In this document: positions 1 through 7,449 of the stretch, piece by piece
Position numbering within the stretch: position 1 is the stretch's first letter
How the letters are laid out: each line of letters starts with the position of its first letter
NCBI GenBank assembly: GCA_029257185.1
Contig: JARICT010000042.1
Span: 1 to 42,055, forward strand
Direction of reading: 5' to 3'
DNA length: 42,055 bases
Source: Quadrisphaera sp.
Lineage (GTDB): Bacteria > Actinomycetota > Actinomycetes > Actinomycetales > Quadrisphaeraceae
Translations under genes and position numbers: made by a program
The notes under the pieces: model-generated
Seen by the model: the letters and a program-made list of their open reading frames with translations, nothing else
The model's database searches: none
Told to the model about the DNA's origin: nothing

Positions 1-1809
1 CTCTCCGCGCGGGTGGCCGTCATCGTCGACGAGGCCCACAGCAGCCAGAGCGGTGAGGCGGCCAAGTCGGTCAAGGCCGTGCTGGGCGGTGATGACGCGG
101 ACGACGACGAGCGTGACGGCGAGGACGAGCTGGCCGCCCAGGTGGCGGCGCTCAGCGCGAGCGCCGCAGCGCGTGGGCGCCAGACGAATCTCTCGTTCTT
201 CGCCTTCACGGCCACGCCGAAGGGCAAGACGCTGCAGCTTTTCGGTGAGCGGAACCCCGACGTCCTCGGCGCGACGGGCGAGCCTACGTACGACCCGTTC
301 CACCTCTACTCGATGCGCCAGGCGATCGAGGAGGGGTTCATCCTCGACGTCCTCGCGAGCTACGTCACGTACCAGCGCTACTACCGCCTGAGCACCGGGC
401 AGACCAGCGAGGACCCCGAGGTGGAGAAGGGCCGGGCCGCGATCGCTCTGGCGCGCTTCGTCGACCACGACACGGCCAACCTCGACCAGCGCGCCAAGAT
501 CGTCGTGGACCACTTCCGCGAGCACACCGCGAGGCGGATCGGTGGGGCGGCCAAGGTGATGGTGGTGACCCGAAGCCGGCTGCACGCGGTGCGCTACCAC
601 CAGGCGATCGCCCGCTACCTGGCCGCGGAGGGCATCACCGGCATCACGGCGATGGTCGCGTTCAGCGGCACCGTCGTCGACCCTGACGACGCCGCGGTGA
701 CCGACCACACCGAGAGCACCATCAACGGCTTCCCCGAGTCGGCCACCGCCCGCCGCTTCCACGAGCGCGGACAGGTGCTGGTGGTGGCGGAGAAGTACCA
801 GACCGGGTTCGACGAGCCGCTGCTGCACACCATGTACGTGGACCGCAAGCTCCAGGGCGTCAAGGCCGTGCAGACCCTCTCCCGGCTCAACCGCACCCAC
901 CCCGGCAAGGACGACACCTTCGTCCTGGACTTCGTCAACACCGCTGAGGAGATGCGCGAGCACTTCGCACGCTTCTGGTCCGCGACGTGGACGGAGGAGA
1001 CGGACCCGGACGTGCTGCACAACCTCGCCGGGCGCATCACCGCCCACGCCGTGATCGACCCGGCGGAGCAGCACCGGGCGGTGGCGGCCTTCCTCGGGGC
1101 GGACGGCAAGCCCCGGGGTGCGGCCCACGTGGCGATGTGGGCGAACATCAACCCGGCCGTGGCTCGGATCGTCAGGCTGCCCGACGAGGACCGGCTCGAC
1201 CTCCGGGACGCGATGAGCGCCTTCGTGCGCGCCTACGCCTTCCTCGGGCAGGTCATCACCTGGGTGGACGCGGACCTCGAGAGCCTCAGCCTGTACGCCA
1301 AGCTGCTGCTCTCCGCGCTCCCGCCGGAGGAGGACGAGCGCGGCAGCATCGATCTCGGCGACACGGCGCTGGAGTACATCGGGCACCAGGCCGGGGAGTT
1401 GTCAGGCGCCAGCGTGGTCGACGGTGACAGCGACGGTGAGGTGCCGACCTTCACCGGTGCGGGGCGCGGCGGCGACCAGGACCCCGTGACGGCTCACCTC
1501 TCAGCGATCATCGCGGGCCTCAACGAGACGTTCGGCATCGACATCTCGCACGCGGACGGGTTAATGCTCTTCTACGAGCTTCCCCAGCACCTGGCGGACG
1601 ACCCCGGGGTGCAGCGCCGTGCCGCCGACAACACCGCCGAGCAGTTCGGCCTCACCGTCCGCGAGGACGACGTCGCCGGGGCGATCTTCGAACGTCAGGA
1701 CGCCAGCGAGTCGCTGCTGAAGATGTTCACCGAGGACGCGCGCTTCGCCGAGCAGGTCATGACGCGCATCCGTCGCAGCACTTGGGCGGCCGCGCGACAG
1801 AGAGCATGA
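1..1809 (+). CDS. hsdR: Type I restriction enzyme R subunit (HsdR), 3' part only
   Basis: The frame is open from base 1, so the N-terminal nuclease domain and the first helicase motif lie outside the window. The visible 602 residues begin just before the Walker B / DEAH box (residues 10-13). Motif III follows (FTATPKGKT, about residue 68), then the motif V-VI region with QTGFDEP and QTLSRLNR (about 270-300), and then the helical C-terminal region. HsdR is the ATP-driven translocase and nuclease of type I restriction complexes with HsdM and HsdS; full-length family members are around 1,000 residues. No hsdM or hsdS is visible downstream, so they would have to lie upstream. Family assignment is firm. 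The gene could be intact or truncated, which this window cannot show. Confidence 0.93.
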   Translation, partial: LSARVAVIVDEAHSSQSGEAAKSVKAVLGGDDADDDERDGEDELAAQVAALSASAAARGRQTNLSFFAFTATPKGKTLQLFGERNPDVLGATGEPTYDPFHLYSMRQAIEEGFILDVLASYVTYQRYYRLSTGQTSEDPEVEKGRAAIALARFVDHDTANLDQRAKIVVDHFREHTARRIGGAAKVMVVTRSRLHAVRYHQAIARYLAAEGITGITAMVAFSGTVVDPDDAAVTDHTESTINGFPESATARRFHERGQVLVVAEKYQTGFDEPLLHTMYVDRKLQGVKAVQTLSRLNRTHPGKDDTFVLDFVNTAEEMREHFARFWSATWTEETDPDVLHNLAGRITAHAVIDPAEQHRAVAAFLGADGKPRGAAHVAMWANINPAVARIVRLPDEDRLDLRDAMSAFVRAYAFLGQVITWVDADLESLSLYAKLLLSALPPEEDERGSIDLGDTALEYIGHQAGELSGASVVDGDSDGEVPTFTGAGRGGDQDPVTAHLSAIIAGLNETFGIDISHADGLMLFYELPQHLADDPGVQRRAADNTAEQFGLTVREDDVAGAIFERQDASESLLKMFTEDARFAEQVMTRIRRSTWAAARQRA

Positions 1810-1844
1810 GCAGATCGAGACTGGCAACACCACGGGAGGGCACG

Positions 1845-2435
1845 ATGGATCCAGAGCTTCAGACACTCGGCATGCAGCTCGCCGACGCACTCGCGCGGAA
1901 CACTGCAAGCTCCATCAGTACACGAATCAGAGCGACAAAGTCACGAAAGAGGGACCAGGAAACCATTGGTGAGCTCGAAGGAATCGTTAATGATCTTGTA
2001 GCCGACAAGAACGAGCTTGCGCGGATAGCGCAGTCCTACGAGCAGCAACTTGTCGCGCAAAGTATTTCCTCGGATGACGTGGAGTACATCACCACCAGCA
2101 TTGTGCCGGTCTTACGCAGACTCATAGAAATGGGATCACCTGAAGACGACTCGTCATCAGTCGACAAGGTCATGGATGTTTTGGAGCCGGTCATCTCCGT
2201 CGAGACGGTGACTGTCCTACAACTGCTGGGGTTCAACTTCAAGCAGGCCATCGGTGAGCCTCTTACGGAACTTCTGCGCAATAGCATCGCATCACAGACC
2301 CGTGGTGATCTCGGCCGAGCAGCCGATCTACAGGTGCTGACCCTTCAGAGGGACGTGCTATCTCTCCAGATCGCTCAGGACGAAGCCGCCTTCCAACGGT
2401 TGAGCAAACTCTCTGGGGAGACCTCATCGGCGTGA
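1845..2435 (+). CDS. Unrecognised low-GC protein downstream of hsdR
   Basis: A 196-residue protein I cannot assign. I chose ATG 1845 because a strong ribosome site (GGGAGGG) sits just upstream; an in-frame ATG at 1806 overlaps the hsdR stop (ATGA) and would add 13 residues. The sequence is polar and probably mostly helical. A charged stretch at about residues 25-65 (SRKRDQETIGELEG onward) could form a coiled coil, and the C-terminus is again Gln/Leu-rich. There is no signal peptide or membrane segment. Base composition is unlike its neighbours: the two 60-base lines from 1921 to 2040 each contain 31 G/C, against well over 70% around it. This points to recent acquisition, possibly together with the restriction locus. 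An accessory role to the restriction system is inference only. Confidence 0.75.
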   Translation: MDPELQTLGMQLADALARNTASSISTRIRATKSRKRDQETIGELEGIVNDLVADKNELARIAQSYEQQLVAQSISSDDVEYITTSIVPVLRRLIEMGSPEDDSSSVDKVMDVLEPVISVETVTVLQLLGFNFKQAIGEPLTELLRNSIASQTRGDLGRAADLQVLTLQRDVLSLQIAQDEAAFQRLSKLSGETSSA

Positions 2436-2489
2436 TTCATACTTCAACCAACACACTCATCCCAGGAGGCTCGGCGTCCCGCCAAATGA

Positions 2490-2828
2490 TTATGTGTCGG
2501 CTTTTAAGCGTTGGCGCATCCGCCCTACGGCAGCCTCCAGCTCAGCCAGCTCGTGGCGGACGGTGTGCTCCACGATCGCGTGGTTGGTGTCGAAGTAGCG
2601 GTGAGCGAGCCGATCCCGCATCCTGGCTATCTCCGCCCACGGGATCCCCGGCTCGTGGTCGAGAAGGTCCTGCGGCAGGTCCTTAATCGCCTCGCCGATC
2701 TCGAGGAGACGGATCCGGACGGCGTCGAAGATCAACCCGTCGTCCAGACCACCGCGTGCGGCGTGCGAGATGATCGCTGCCGCGGCGGTCAGGATGTCGT
2801 CGAGGCGCTGGGACGGGTGGCGGCTCAC
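2490..2828 (-). CDS. hepT: HEPN-domain toxin, HepT family (DUF86)
   Basis: A 112-residue all-helical HEPN protein. The RX4HXY motif is present (R71, H76, Y78 in RDRLAHRY). In characterised HepT toxins this motif forms the RNase site, and the tyrosine is the residue adenylylated by the partner MntA. The GTG start overlaps the mntA stop (GTGA at 2825-2828), so the pair is translationally coupled with the antitoxin first. The gene ends with TAA after a TTA leucine codon, rare in this genome. Expected role: RNA-cleaving toxin kept inactive by MntA, often serving in phage defence. Family call is secure; the target RNA is unknown. Confidence 0.9.
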   Translation of the reverse strand: MSRHPSQRLDDILTAAAAIISHAARGGLDDGLIFDAVRIRLLEIGEAIKDLPQDLLDHEPGIPWAEIARMRDRLAHRYFDTNHAIVEHTVRHELAELEAAVGRMRQRLKADT

Positions 2829-3163
2829 AGCGCGAGCGCCTCAGCCTCGACCATGTCACGGACACCGGGCTTGAGATCGCTGGCCGGGATGAGGTCGACG
2901 CGTACCTGCAGCACTTCTTCCAGGTCGCGGATCGCTCGACCAAGACCGAGCAGTCCTATGCCGGTCGGGAAGTCAACCAGCAGGTCCACGTCGCTGTCGG
3001 GGCCGTCCTCACCGCGTGCGACGCTGCCGAAGACCCGCACGTTGGTGAGCCCGTGGCGGGCCGCGACCTCCAGCAACTCGTTCTGGCGACGGCGGACCAG
3101 CGCACCGAGCGGACCGTCCAGCGCAGCAGGGCCCGCGGCTCGCTGTGTGCCTCCCTCGGTCAT
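2825..3163 (-). CDS. mntA: MNT-domain nucleotidyltransferase antitoxin, MntA family
   Basis: A 112-residue minimal nucleotidyltransferase. The Pol-beta-fold signature is complete: GSVARG (46-51), the catalytic pair SDVD (57-60) and a third acidic residue at D90 in VRVDLIP. In characterised systems MntA transfers AMP groups from ATP to a tyrosine of HepT, which silences the toxin. The ATG start at 3163 lies 6 nt after a TAGCGT -10 box, so a leaderless transcript is likely. It lies 82 nt downstream of dnaJ on the same strand, a slot often held by rsmE in actinobacteria, so this pair looks like an insertion behind dnaJ. Confidence 0.9.
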   Translation of the reverse strand: MTEGGTQRAAGPAALDGPLGALVRRRQNELLEVAARHGLTNVRVFGSVARGEDGPDSDVDLLVDFPTGIGLLGLGRAIRDLEEVLQVRVDLIPASDLKPGVRDMVEAEALAL

Positions 3164-3169
3164 GGAACG

Positions 3170-3175
3170 ACGCTA
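3170..3175 (-). promoter_or_regulatory. Candidate -10 box for leaderless mntA-hepT mRNA
   Basis: TAGCGT on the minus strand ends 6 nt before the mntA ATG, so the predicted transcription start falls on or next to the start codon. No convincing -35 is visible and there is no ribosome site in between. Confidence 0.45.
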
Positions 3176-3180
3176 GCCGA

Positions 3181-3221
3181 CGCCGGTGACTCCGGGCAGG
3201 GAGCGGACCGGTTCACCGGCG
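3181..3221 (-). terminator. Possible terminator hairpin after dnaJ
   Basis: Perfect 9-bp inverted repeat (CGCCGGTGA at 3181-3189, TCACCGGCG at 3213-3221) with a 23-nt loop, between the dnaJ stop and mntA. There is no U-tract and the loop is long, so this is a weak call. Confidence 0.3.
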
Positions 3222-3245
3222 ACCGACCACGCCCCCTCGCCCGCC

Positions 3246-4373
3246 TCACCGACCGCCGAACCGGTCCTTGAGCCTCCCGAACACCGAGTGCTGCGCGGGA
3301 GCCACCTTGCCGACGGGACGCTCCTCGCCGCGGGCCACCGCCAGCTGGTGCAGCAGGTCCCGCTGCTGGTCGTCGAGTTTGGTGGGGACGATCGCGTCGA
3401 TGTGGACCTCGAGGTCGCCGCGCCCCCCGGAGCGGAGCCGCGCCGCACCGAGACCACGCAGGGTGATGACCTCGCCCGGCTGGGTCCCCGCGGGGATCTC
3501 CAGGTCGCGGTCCCCGTCGAGGGTGTCGAGGGCGATGGTCGTGCCCAGCGCCGCCGCCGTGAAGGGCAGGCCGACGGTGCAGTGCAGGTCCTCGCCGCGC
3601 CGGGTCAGCGTGGGGTGGGGGCGCTGGGCGATCTCCACGTACAGGTCGCCGGCAGGCCCGCCGGCCTGACCGACCTCGCCCTGGCCCGCCAGCTGGATGC
3701 GCGTGCCGGTGTCGACGCCCGCCGGCACCCGGATGGTGAGCTGGCGGCGCTCGCGCACCCGACCCTCGCCGGCGCACTCCTGGCAGGGGCGCGGGATGAC
3801 CGTGCCGTAGCCGCCGCACGAGGGGCACGGCGAGGTGGTCAGCACGTTGCCGATCAGCGAGCGCGCGGTGCGCTGGACGGAGCCGCGGCCCTTGCACACG
3901 TCGCAGGTCTGGGGGTGGGTGCCCGGCTGGCAGCAGGAGCCGTCGCACGTGGGGCACACCACCGCGGTGTCGATGCCGATGTCCCGCTGCGCCCCGAAGA
4001 CGGCCTCGCGCAGGTCCACGTCGAGGCGGATCAGCGCGTCCTGGCCGGGCTGCGCCCGCGAGACCGGGCCGCGGCCACCGCCCGGGCCGCCCGCGCCGCC
4101 GAAGAACGTCTCGAAGATGTCGGAGAACCCGAAGCCCGCGCCCTGGCCGCCGAACCCGTTGCCGCCCTGGCCGCCGCCCATGTCGTAGGCGCGCCGCTTG
4201 TCGGGGTTGGAGAGCGTCTCGTAGGCCGAGGACACCTCCTTGAAGCGCTCACCGGCCTCGGGGTTGACGTCCGGGTGCAGCTGGCGCGCCAGCTTGCGGT
4301 AGGCCTTCTTGACGTCCTCGGTGGAGGCGTCGCGAGAGACCCCGAGGGCCTCGTAGTGGTCGGTCACAGCCAT
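3246..4373 (-). CDS. dnaJ: Chaperone protein DnaJ
   Basis: A 375-residue type I DnaJ (Hsp40) co-chaperone, which delivers unfolded clients to DnaK and stimulates its ATPase in the cytosol. The J domain carries HPD (33-35). A Gly/Phe-rich linker covers about 64-105. The zinc region has four CxxC pairs (C140/C143, C157/C160, C183/C186, C197/C200). The first repeat reads CPTCDGSC instead of CxxCxGxG, a small departure that keeps both cysteines. The ATG at 4373 is preceded by AAGGA; an open frame further upstream (to 4589) is only overlap with hrcA. It follows hrcA by 88 nt, which indicates a shared hrcA-dnaJ operon under the CIRCE operator. Confidence 0.96.
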   Translation of the reverse strand: MAVTDHYEALGVSRDASTEDVKKAYRKLARQLHPDVNPEAGERFKEVSSAYETLSNPDKRRAYDMGGGQGGNGFGGQGAGFGFSDIFETFFGGAGGPGGGRGPVSRAQPGQDALIRLDVDLREAVFGAQRDIGIDTAVVCPTCDGSCCQPGTHPQTCDVCKGRGSVQRTARSLIGNVLTTSPCPSCGGYGTVIPRPCQECAGEGRVRERRQLTIRVPAGVDTGTRIQLAGQGEVGQAGGPAGDLYVEIAQRPHPTLTRRGEDLHCTVGLPFTAAALGTTIALDTLDGDRDLEIPAGTQPGEVITLRGLGAARLRSGGRGDLEVHIDAIVPTKLDDQQRDLLHQLAVARGEERPVGKVAPAQHSVFGRLKDRFGGR

Positions 4374-4461
4374 GGTGTCCTTCGCGTCGGAGCCAGCAGG
4401 CCCGCGGGTCGGGGGTCGCGGCCGGTCAGGCGCGACGGGTGGGTGGAGAGGGTGGGCGGCG

Positions 4462-5532
4462 TCACTCGGCGAGCACGCGCGTGAGGTAGCGGGCGACGGC
4501 CCGCACCGAGGCGATGGTGCTGGGGTAGTCCATGCGGGTCGGGCCGAGCACGCCGATGCGGGCGCGCGGCACGGGGTCGCAGCCGCCACCGTAGGCGGAG
4601 GTCACCACCGACGTCTCGGTGAGTCCGGCGTGCAGGACCTCGCGGCCGATGCGCACCGACACCCCGGAGGCGGGGTCGTCGACGACCTCGGTGAGCAGGC
4701 GCAGCATGACCACCTGCTCCTCGATGGCCTCGAGCACCGGCCCGAGCGCCGCGGCGAACGTCGTGTCGGAGACGGAGGCGCGCGCGAGGTTGGCGGCGCC
4801 GGTCATCACCACGCGCTGCTCGCGCGTCGGCCCCAGGGCGGCGACGAGGGCGGCGACGACGGCCCGCACCGCCGCCCCGTCGCCCCGCTGCTCGGGGCTG
4901 AGGCCGCCGGCCGCGGGCGTGGAGTCCGCGAGGCGCTCCAGCGCGGCGGCGGCGTCCGCCAGGCGCTGGCCCACCGCGACGGCGCCGATCCGTGCCCGCA
5001 GCGCGACGAGGAGGTCCTCGCTGACGTCCACGGGCGTCTCGACCACGCGCTGCTCGACGCGGCCGCTGTCGGTGATGAGCACGAGCACGAGGCGGCTCGG
5101 CCCGATGGCCACGAGCTCGACGTGGCGCACCGAGGCCTGGGAGAGGGACGGGTAGGCCACGACGGCCACCTGGTGGGTGAGCTGCGCGAGCAGGCGGACC
5201 GTGCGGTCGAGCACGGCGTCGAGGTCGAGGCTGGAGCTCTCGGCGAGCAGCCGGTCGATCGCCCGGCGCTCCGGCGACGACAGGGGCCGGACACCGTCCA
5301 GCCCGTCCACGAAGACCCGGTAGCCCATGTCGGTGGGCACGCGCCCGGCGGAGGTGTGCGGCGCGGTGATGAGGCCGTCCTCCTCCAGCGCCGCCATGTC
5401 GTTGCGGATGGTGGCGGGCGAGACCCCGAGGGCGTGGCGGTCCACGATCGCCTTCGACCCGACGGGTTCCTTCGTGGCGACGTAGTCCTCGACGATGGCG
5501 CGCAGCACCGCGTGGCGGCGGTCGTCGGTCAT
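4462..5532 (-). CDS. hrcA: Heat-inducible transcription repressor HrcA
   Basis: A 356-residue repressor that binds CIRCE operators and shuts off class I heat-shock genes until GroE is titrated away. The N-terminal winged helix includes the conserved stretch [20 protein letters not shown] (about 37-56). The middle and C-terminal parts follow the HrcA GAF-like fold and end in the family-typical block [20 protein letters not shown]. The ATG at 5532 is set by a very good ribosome site (GAGGAGGA, 5 nt spacing). A CIRCE element lies about 84 bp upstream, so the gene is autoregulated together with dnaJ. Confidence 0.96.
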   Translation of the reverse strand: MTDDRRHAVLRAIVEDYVATKEPVGSKAIVDRHALGVSPATIRNDMAALEEDGLITAPHTSAGRVPTDMGYRVFVDGLDGVRPLSSPERRAIDRLLAESSSLDLDAVLDRTVRLLAQLTHQVAVVAYPSLSQASVRHVELVAIGPSRLVLVLITDSGRVEQRVVETPVDVSEDLLVALRARIGAVAVGQRLADAAAALERLADSTPAAGGLSPEQRGDGAAVRAVVAALVAALGPTREQRVVMTGAANLARASVSDTTFAAALGPVLEAIEEQVVMLRLLTEVVDDPASGVSVRIGREVLHAGLTETSVVTSAYGGGCDPVPRARIGVLGPTRMDYPSTIASVRAVARYLTRVLAE

Positions 5533-5615
5533 GCGGCTCCTCCTCGCTCGGCGGGTCGTCCGCGGGCTGCTCGGCTCGTCCGGCTGGTGCTGGTCCGTCC
5601 GACCTTCGCCCTGCT

Positions 5616-5642
5616 CTGGCACTCCTCGGCCCTGAGTGCCAG
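5616..5642 (-). promoter_or_regulatory. CIRCE operator (HrcA binding site)
   Basis: Perfect inverted repeat CTGGCACTC-N9-GAGTGCCAG. The classical CIRCE is TTAGCACTC-N9-GAGTGCTAA: the inner GCACTC/GAGTGC and the 9-nt spacer match exactly, while the outer three bases are GC-shifted. It begins about 6 nt after the hrcA -10 box, so bound HrcA would cover the transcription start. Confidence 0.92.
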
Positions 5643-5647
5643 GGACC

Positions 5648-5653
5648 AGGGTA
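5648..5653 (-). promoter_or_regulatory. Candidate -10 box of the hrcA-dnaJ promoter
   Basis: TACCCT on the minus strand immediately upstream of CIRCE, placing the predicted start at about 5641 inside the operator. The -35 region is not recognisable. Confidence 0.5.
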
Positions 5654-5708
5654 CGCCCGTGAGCCGACACCCGCGTGGCGCCGGCCGGCGCCCCTCGCGG
5701 CAGCGTCC

Positions 5709-5714
5709 TACCCT
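5709..5714 (+). promoter_or_regulatory. Candidate -10 box, leaderless DUF3097 gene
   Basis: TACCCT ends 6 nt before the GTG at 5721, with no ribosome site between. The expected transcription start coincides with the start codon. Confidence 0.5.
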
Positions 5715-5720
5715 GCACCC

Positions 5721-6650
5721 GTGGTGAGCGGCGACCGGTACGGGGGATGGGGCGGCGACGTGCTGGCGGCGGGCAGCCCCCGCGCGCGTCCGGGGCGCGT
5801 GCTCACCACGGACGTCCCCGCGCAGACCGGGACCGTCGTCGAGGACGTCGACACCGGCTGGGTGGGCGCGGTCGTGCGCGTCGAGCGCTCCGGCGGGATG
5901 CACCTCGTGGTGCTCGAGGACCGCCACGGCCGCACCCGCAGCTTCCCGCTGGGACCCGGGTTCCTCGTCGACGGCGCGCCCGTGCGTCTCCTCCCCCCGC
6001 GGGCGCCGGCCGCGCGGGCCCCGGGCGGGCGCCCCCGGTCGCCGAGCGGACCGGGAGCCGGCGGTGGGCGCACGGCCTCCGGGTCGGTGGCCGTCGCGGG
6101 GGCCAGGGCTCGCGTGGCGCGCGGCTCGCGGATCTGGGTGGAGGGCAAGCACGACGCGGAGCTCGTCGAGAAGGTGTGGGGCGACGACCTGCGCGTGGAG
6201 GGGGTCGTCGTCGAGGGCATCGAGGGCGTGGACCACCTCGCCGCGGAGCTGAGGGCCTTCGAGCCGGGGCCGGGCCGCCGGGTGGGGGTCCTCGTGGACC
6301 ACCTGGTCTCCGGGACCAAGGAGACGCGGCTGGTGTCCCAGGCGCTCGCCGCCTCGCCGGGCAGCGCCGCCCACGTGCTCGTCGTCGGTCACCCCTTCGT
6401 GGACGTCTGGCAGGCGGTGCGCCCGCGCACGCTCGCCATCCCCGCGTGGCCGGTGGTCCCGCGCGGTCGGCCCTGGAAGGAGGGCGTGCTCGCCGGCCTC
6501 GGGTGGCCGCACGCCAGCCAGGCCGACGTCGCTCGCGGCTGGCAGCGCATCCTCGCGTCGGTCTCCGTCATGGCCGACCTGGAGGCCGAGCTCTCCGGCA
6601 AGGTCGAGCACCTCATCGACTTCGTCACCGGCGACGCCCTGGACCGCTGA
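5721..6650 (+). CDS. DUF3097 family protein
   Basis: A 309-residue protein of the actinobacterial DUF3097 family, commonly found beside hrcA and divergent from it, as here. The N-terminal half (about 1-85) has a small beta-rich look. A Pro/Gly/Arg-rich linker covers about 90-130. The conserved C-terminal half contains the TOPRIM-like stretch IWVEGKHDAELVEKVWGDDL (about 138-157), followed by VGVLVDHLVSGTKE and HVLVVGHPFVDVWQAVRP. The Glu in VEGKHD and the Asp residues in LVDHL and HPFVDVW would fit a TOPRIM metal site (my inference). The function is not established. The start at 5721 fits the -10 spacing; a GTG at 5724 is equivalent. Confidence 0.85.
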   Translation: MVSGDRYGGWGGDVLAAGSPRARPGRVLTTDVPAQTGTVVEDVDTGWVGAVVRVERSGGMHLVVLEDRHGRTRSFPLGPGFLVDGAPVRLLPPRAPAARAPGGRPRSPSGPGAGGGRTASGSVAVAGARARVARGSRIWVEGKHDAELVEKVWGDDLRVEGVVVEGIEGVDHLAAELRAFEPGPGRRVGVLVDHLVSGTKETRLVSQALAASPGSAAHVLVVGHPFVDVWQAVRPRTLAIPAWPVVPRGRPWKEGVLAGLGWPHASQADVARGWQRILASVSVMADLEAELSGKVEHLIDFVTGDALDR

Positions 6651-6789
6651 GAGCAGCGGCGGCCCGGCACGGGGCCCGCGACGGGCGCCGGCGCTGGACC
6701 ACCGCCGGACCGGGAGGGGGGCTGGCACCAGGGCTCGCCGGGGGTCCGCGGGATGGACGCCGCCGCGGGGCGTCGGCGAGGATGGGGGC

Positions 6790-7446
6790 ATGTCCACAGC
6801 CTCAGGTCCTCACGAGCACCCTCGGCCCGACGACGGGGCTGACGCCCGGCAGGCGCAGCCCTCCGACGGTCCCCCCCGCCATGGCCGTCCGCCGGGCGAC
6901 CAGCCCGCCGCGGGCCAGCCGCAGCACGGCCCGCCGCCGGGCCAGCAGCCGACCTACGGGCAGGCGTCGTACGAGCAGCCGACCTACGGGCAGCCGTCGT
7001 ACGGGCAGCAGCCCTACGCCCAGCAGCAGGGCGGCTACGGCCAGCCCCTCAGCGGCACCGTCGAGATGGCGCCCGACCAGCAGCGGCTGTGGGCGATGCT
7101 CGCCCACCTCAGCCCCTTCGCGGCCGCGCTCCTGGGCATCGCCACGGGAGGGACCGTCTTCCTCGGCGCGCTGGGACCGCTGATCATCTTCCTGGTCCTC
7201 AAGGACCGCGGCGTGTTCGTCCGACGTCAGGCCGCCGAGGCGCTGAACTTCCAGATCGTCTTCACGATCGTCTACCTGGCGGGGATCCTCCTCGGTCTCG
7301 TCACCCTCGGGATCGGCTTCCTGCTGGTCGTGCCGGTCCTCGTCATCGTCGGGATCGCCGTCGCCGTCTTCCAGATCATCGGCGCCGTCAAGGCCAACCA
7401 GGGCATCGACTACCGCTACCCGCTCAACTGGCGCCTGGTGAAGTAG
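6790..7446 (+). CDS. DUF4870 domain membrane protein with Pro/Gln/Gly/Tyr-rich N-terminus
   Basis: A 218-residue protein. Residues 1-90 are low complexity, rich in P, Q, G and Y, with repeats of the type QPTYGQPSYG. The C-terminal DUF4870 domain starts at about 95 (RLWAMLAHLSPFAAALLG) and has three hydrophobic segments (about 100-140, 153-178 and 180-200). It ends with the family-typical motif KANQGIDYRYPLNWRLVK. The family is membrane-bound and of unknown function; the disordered tail should face the cytoplasm. The ATG is preceded by GAGGATGGGGG. The gene is tail-to-tail with hemW, with only 3 nt between stops. Confidence 0.85.
   Translation: MSTASGPHEHPRPDDGADARQAQPSDGPPRHGRPPGDQPAAGQPQHGPPPGQQPTYGQASYEQPTYGQPSYGQQPYAQQQGGYGQPLSGTVEMAPDQQRLWAMLAHLSPFAAALLGIATGGTVFLGALGPLIIFLVLKDRGVFVRRQAAEALNFQIVFTIVYLAGILLGLVTLGIGFLLVVPVLVIVGIAVAVFQIIGAVKANQGIDYRYPLNWRLVK
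6946..7005 (+). repeat. Two 30-bp tandem repeats inside the DUF4870 gene
   Basis: Units 6946-6975 and 6976-7005 differ at two positions, with a decayed third unit after them. They encode the decapeptides QPTYGQASYE and QPTYGQPSYG. Confidence 0.85.
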
Positions 7447-7449
7447 CCC

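Noticed and set aside
2436-2489. Attachment site or integrase scar between the low-GC gene and hepT
   Set aside because: The gap is AT-richer than its surroundings, but I see no direct repeat pair, integrase or tRNA fragment to support it.
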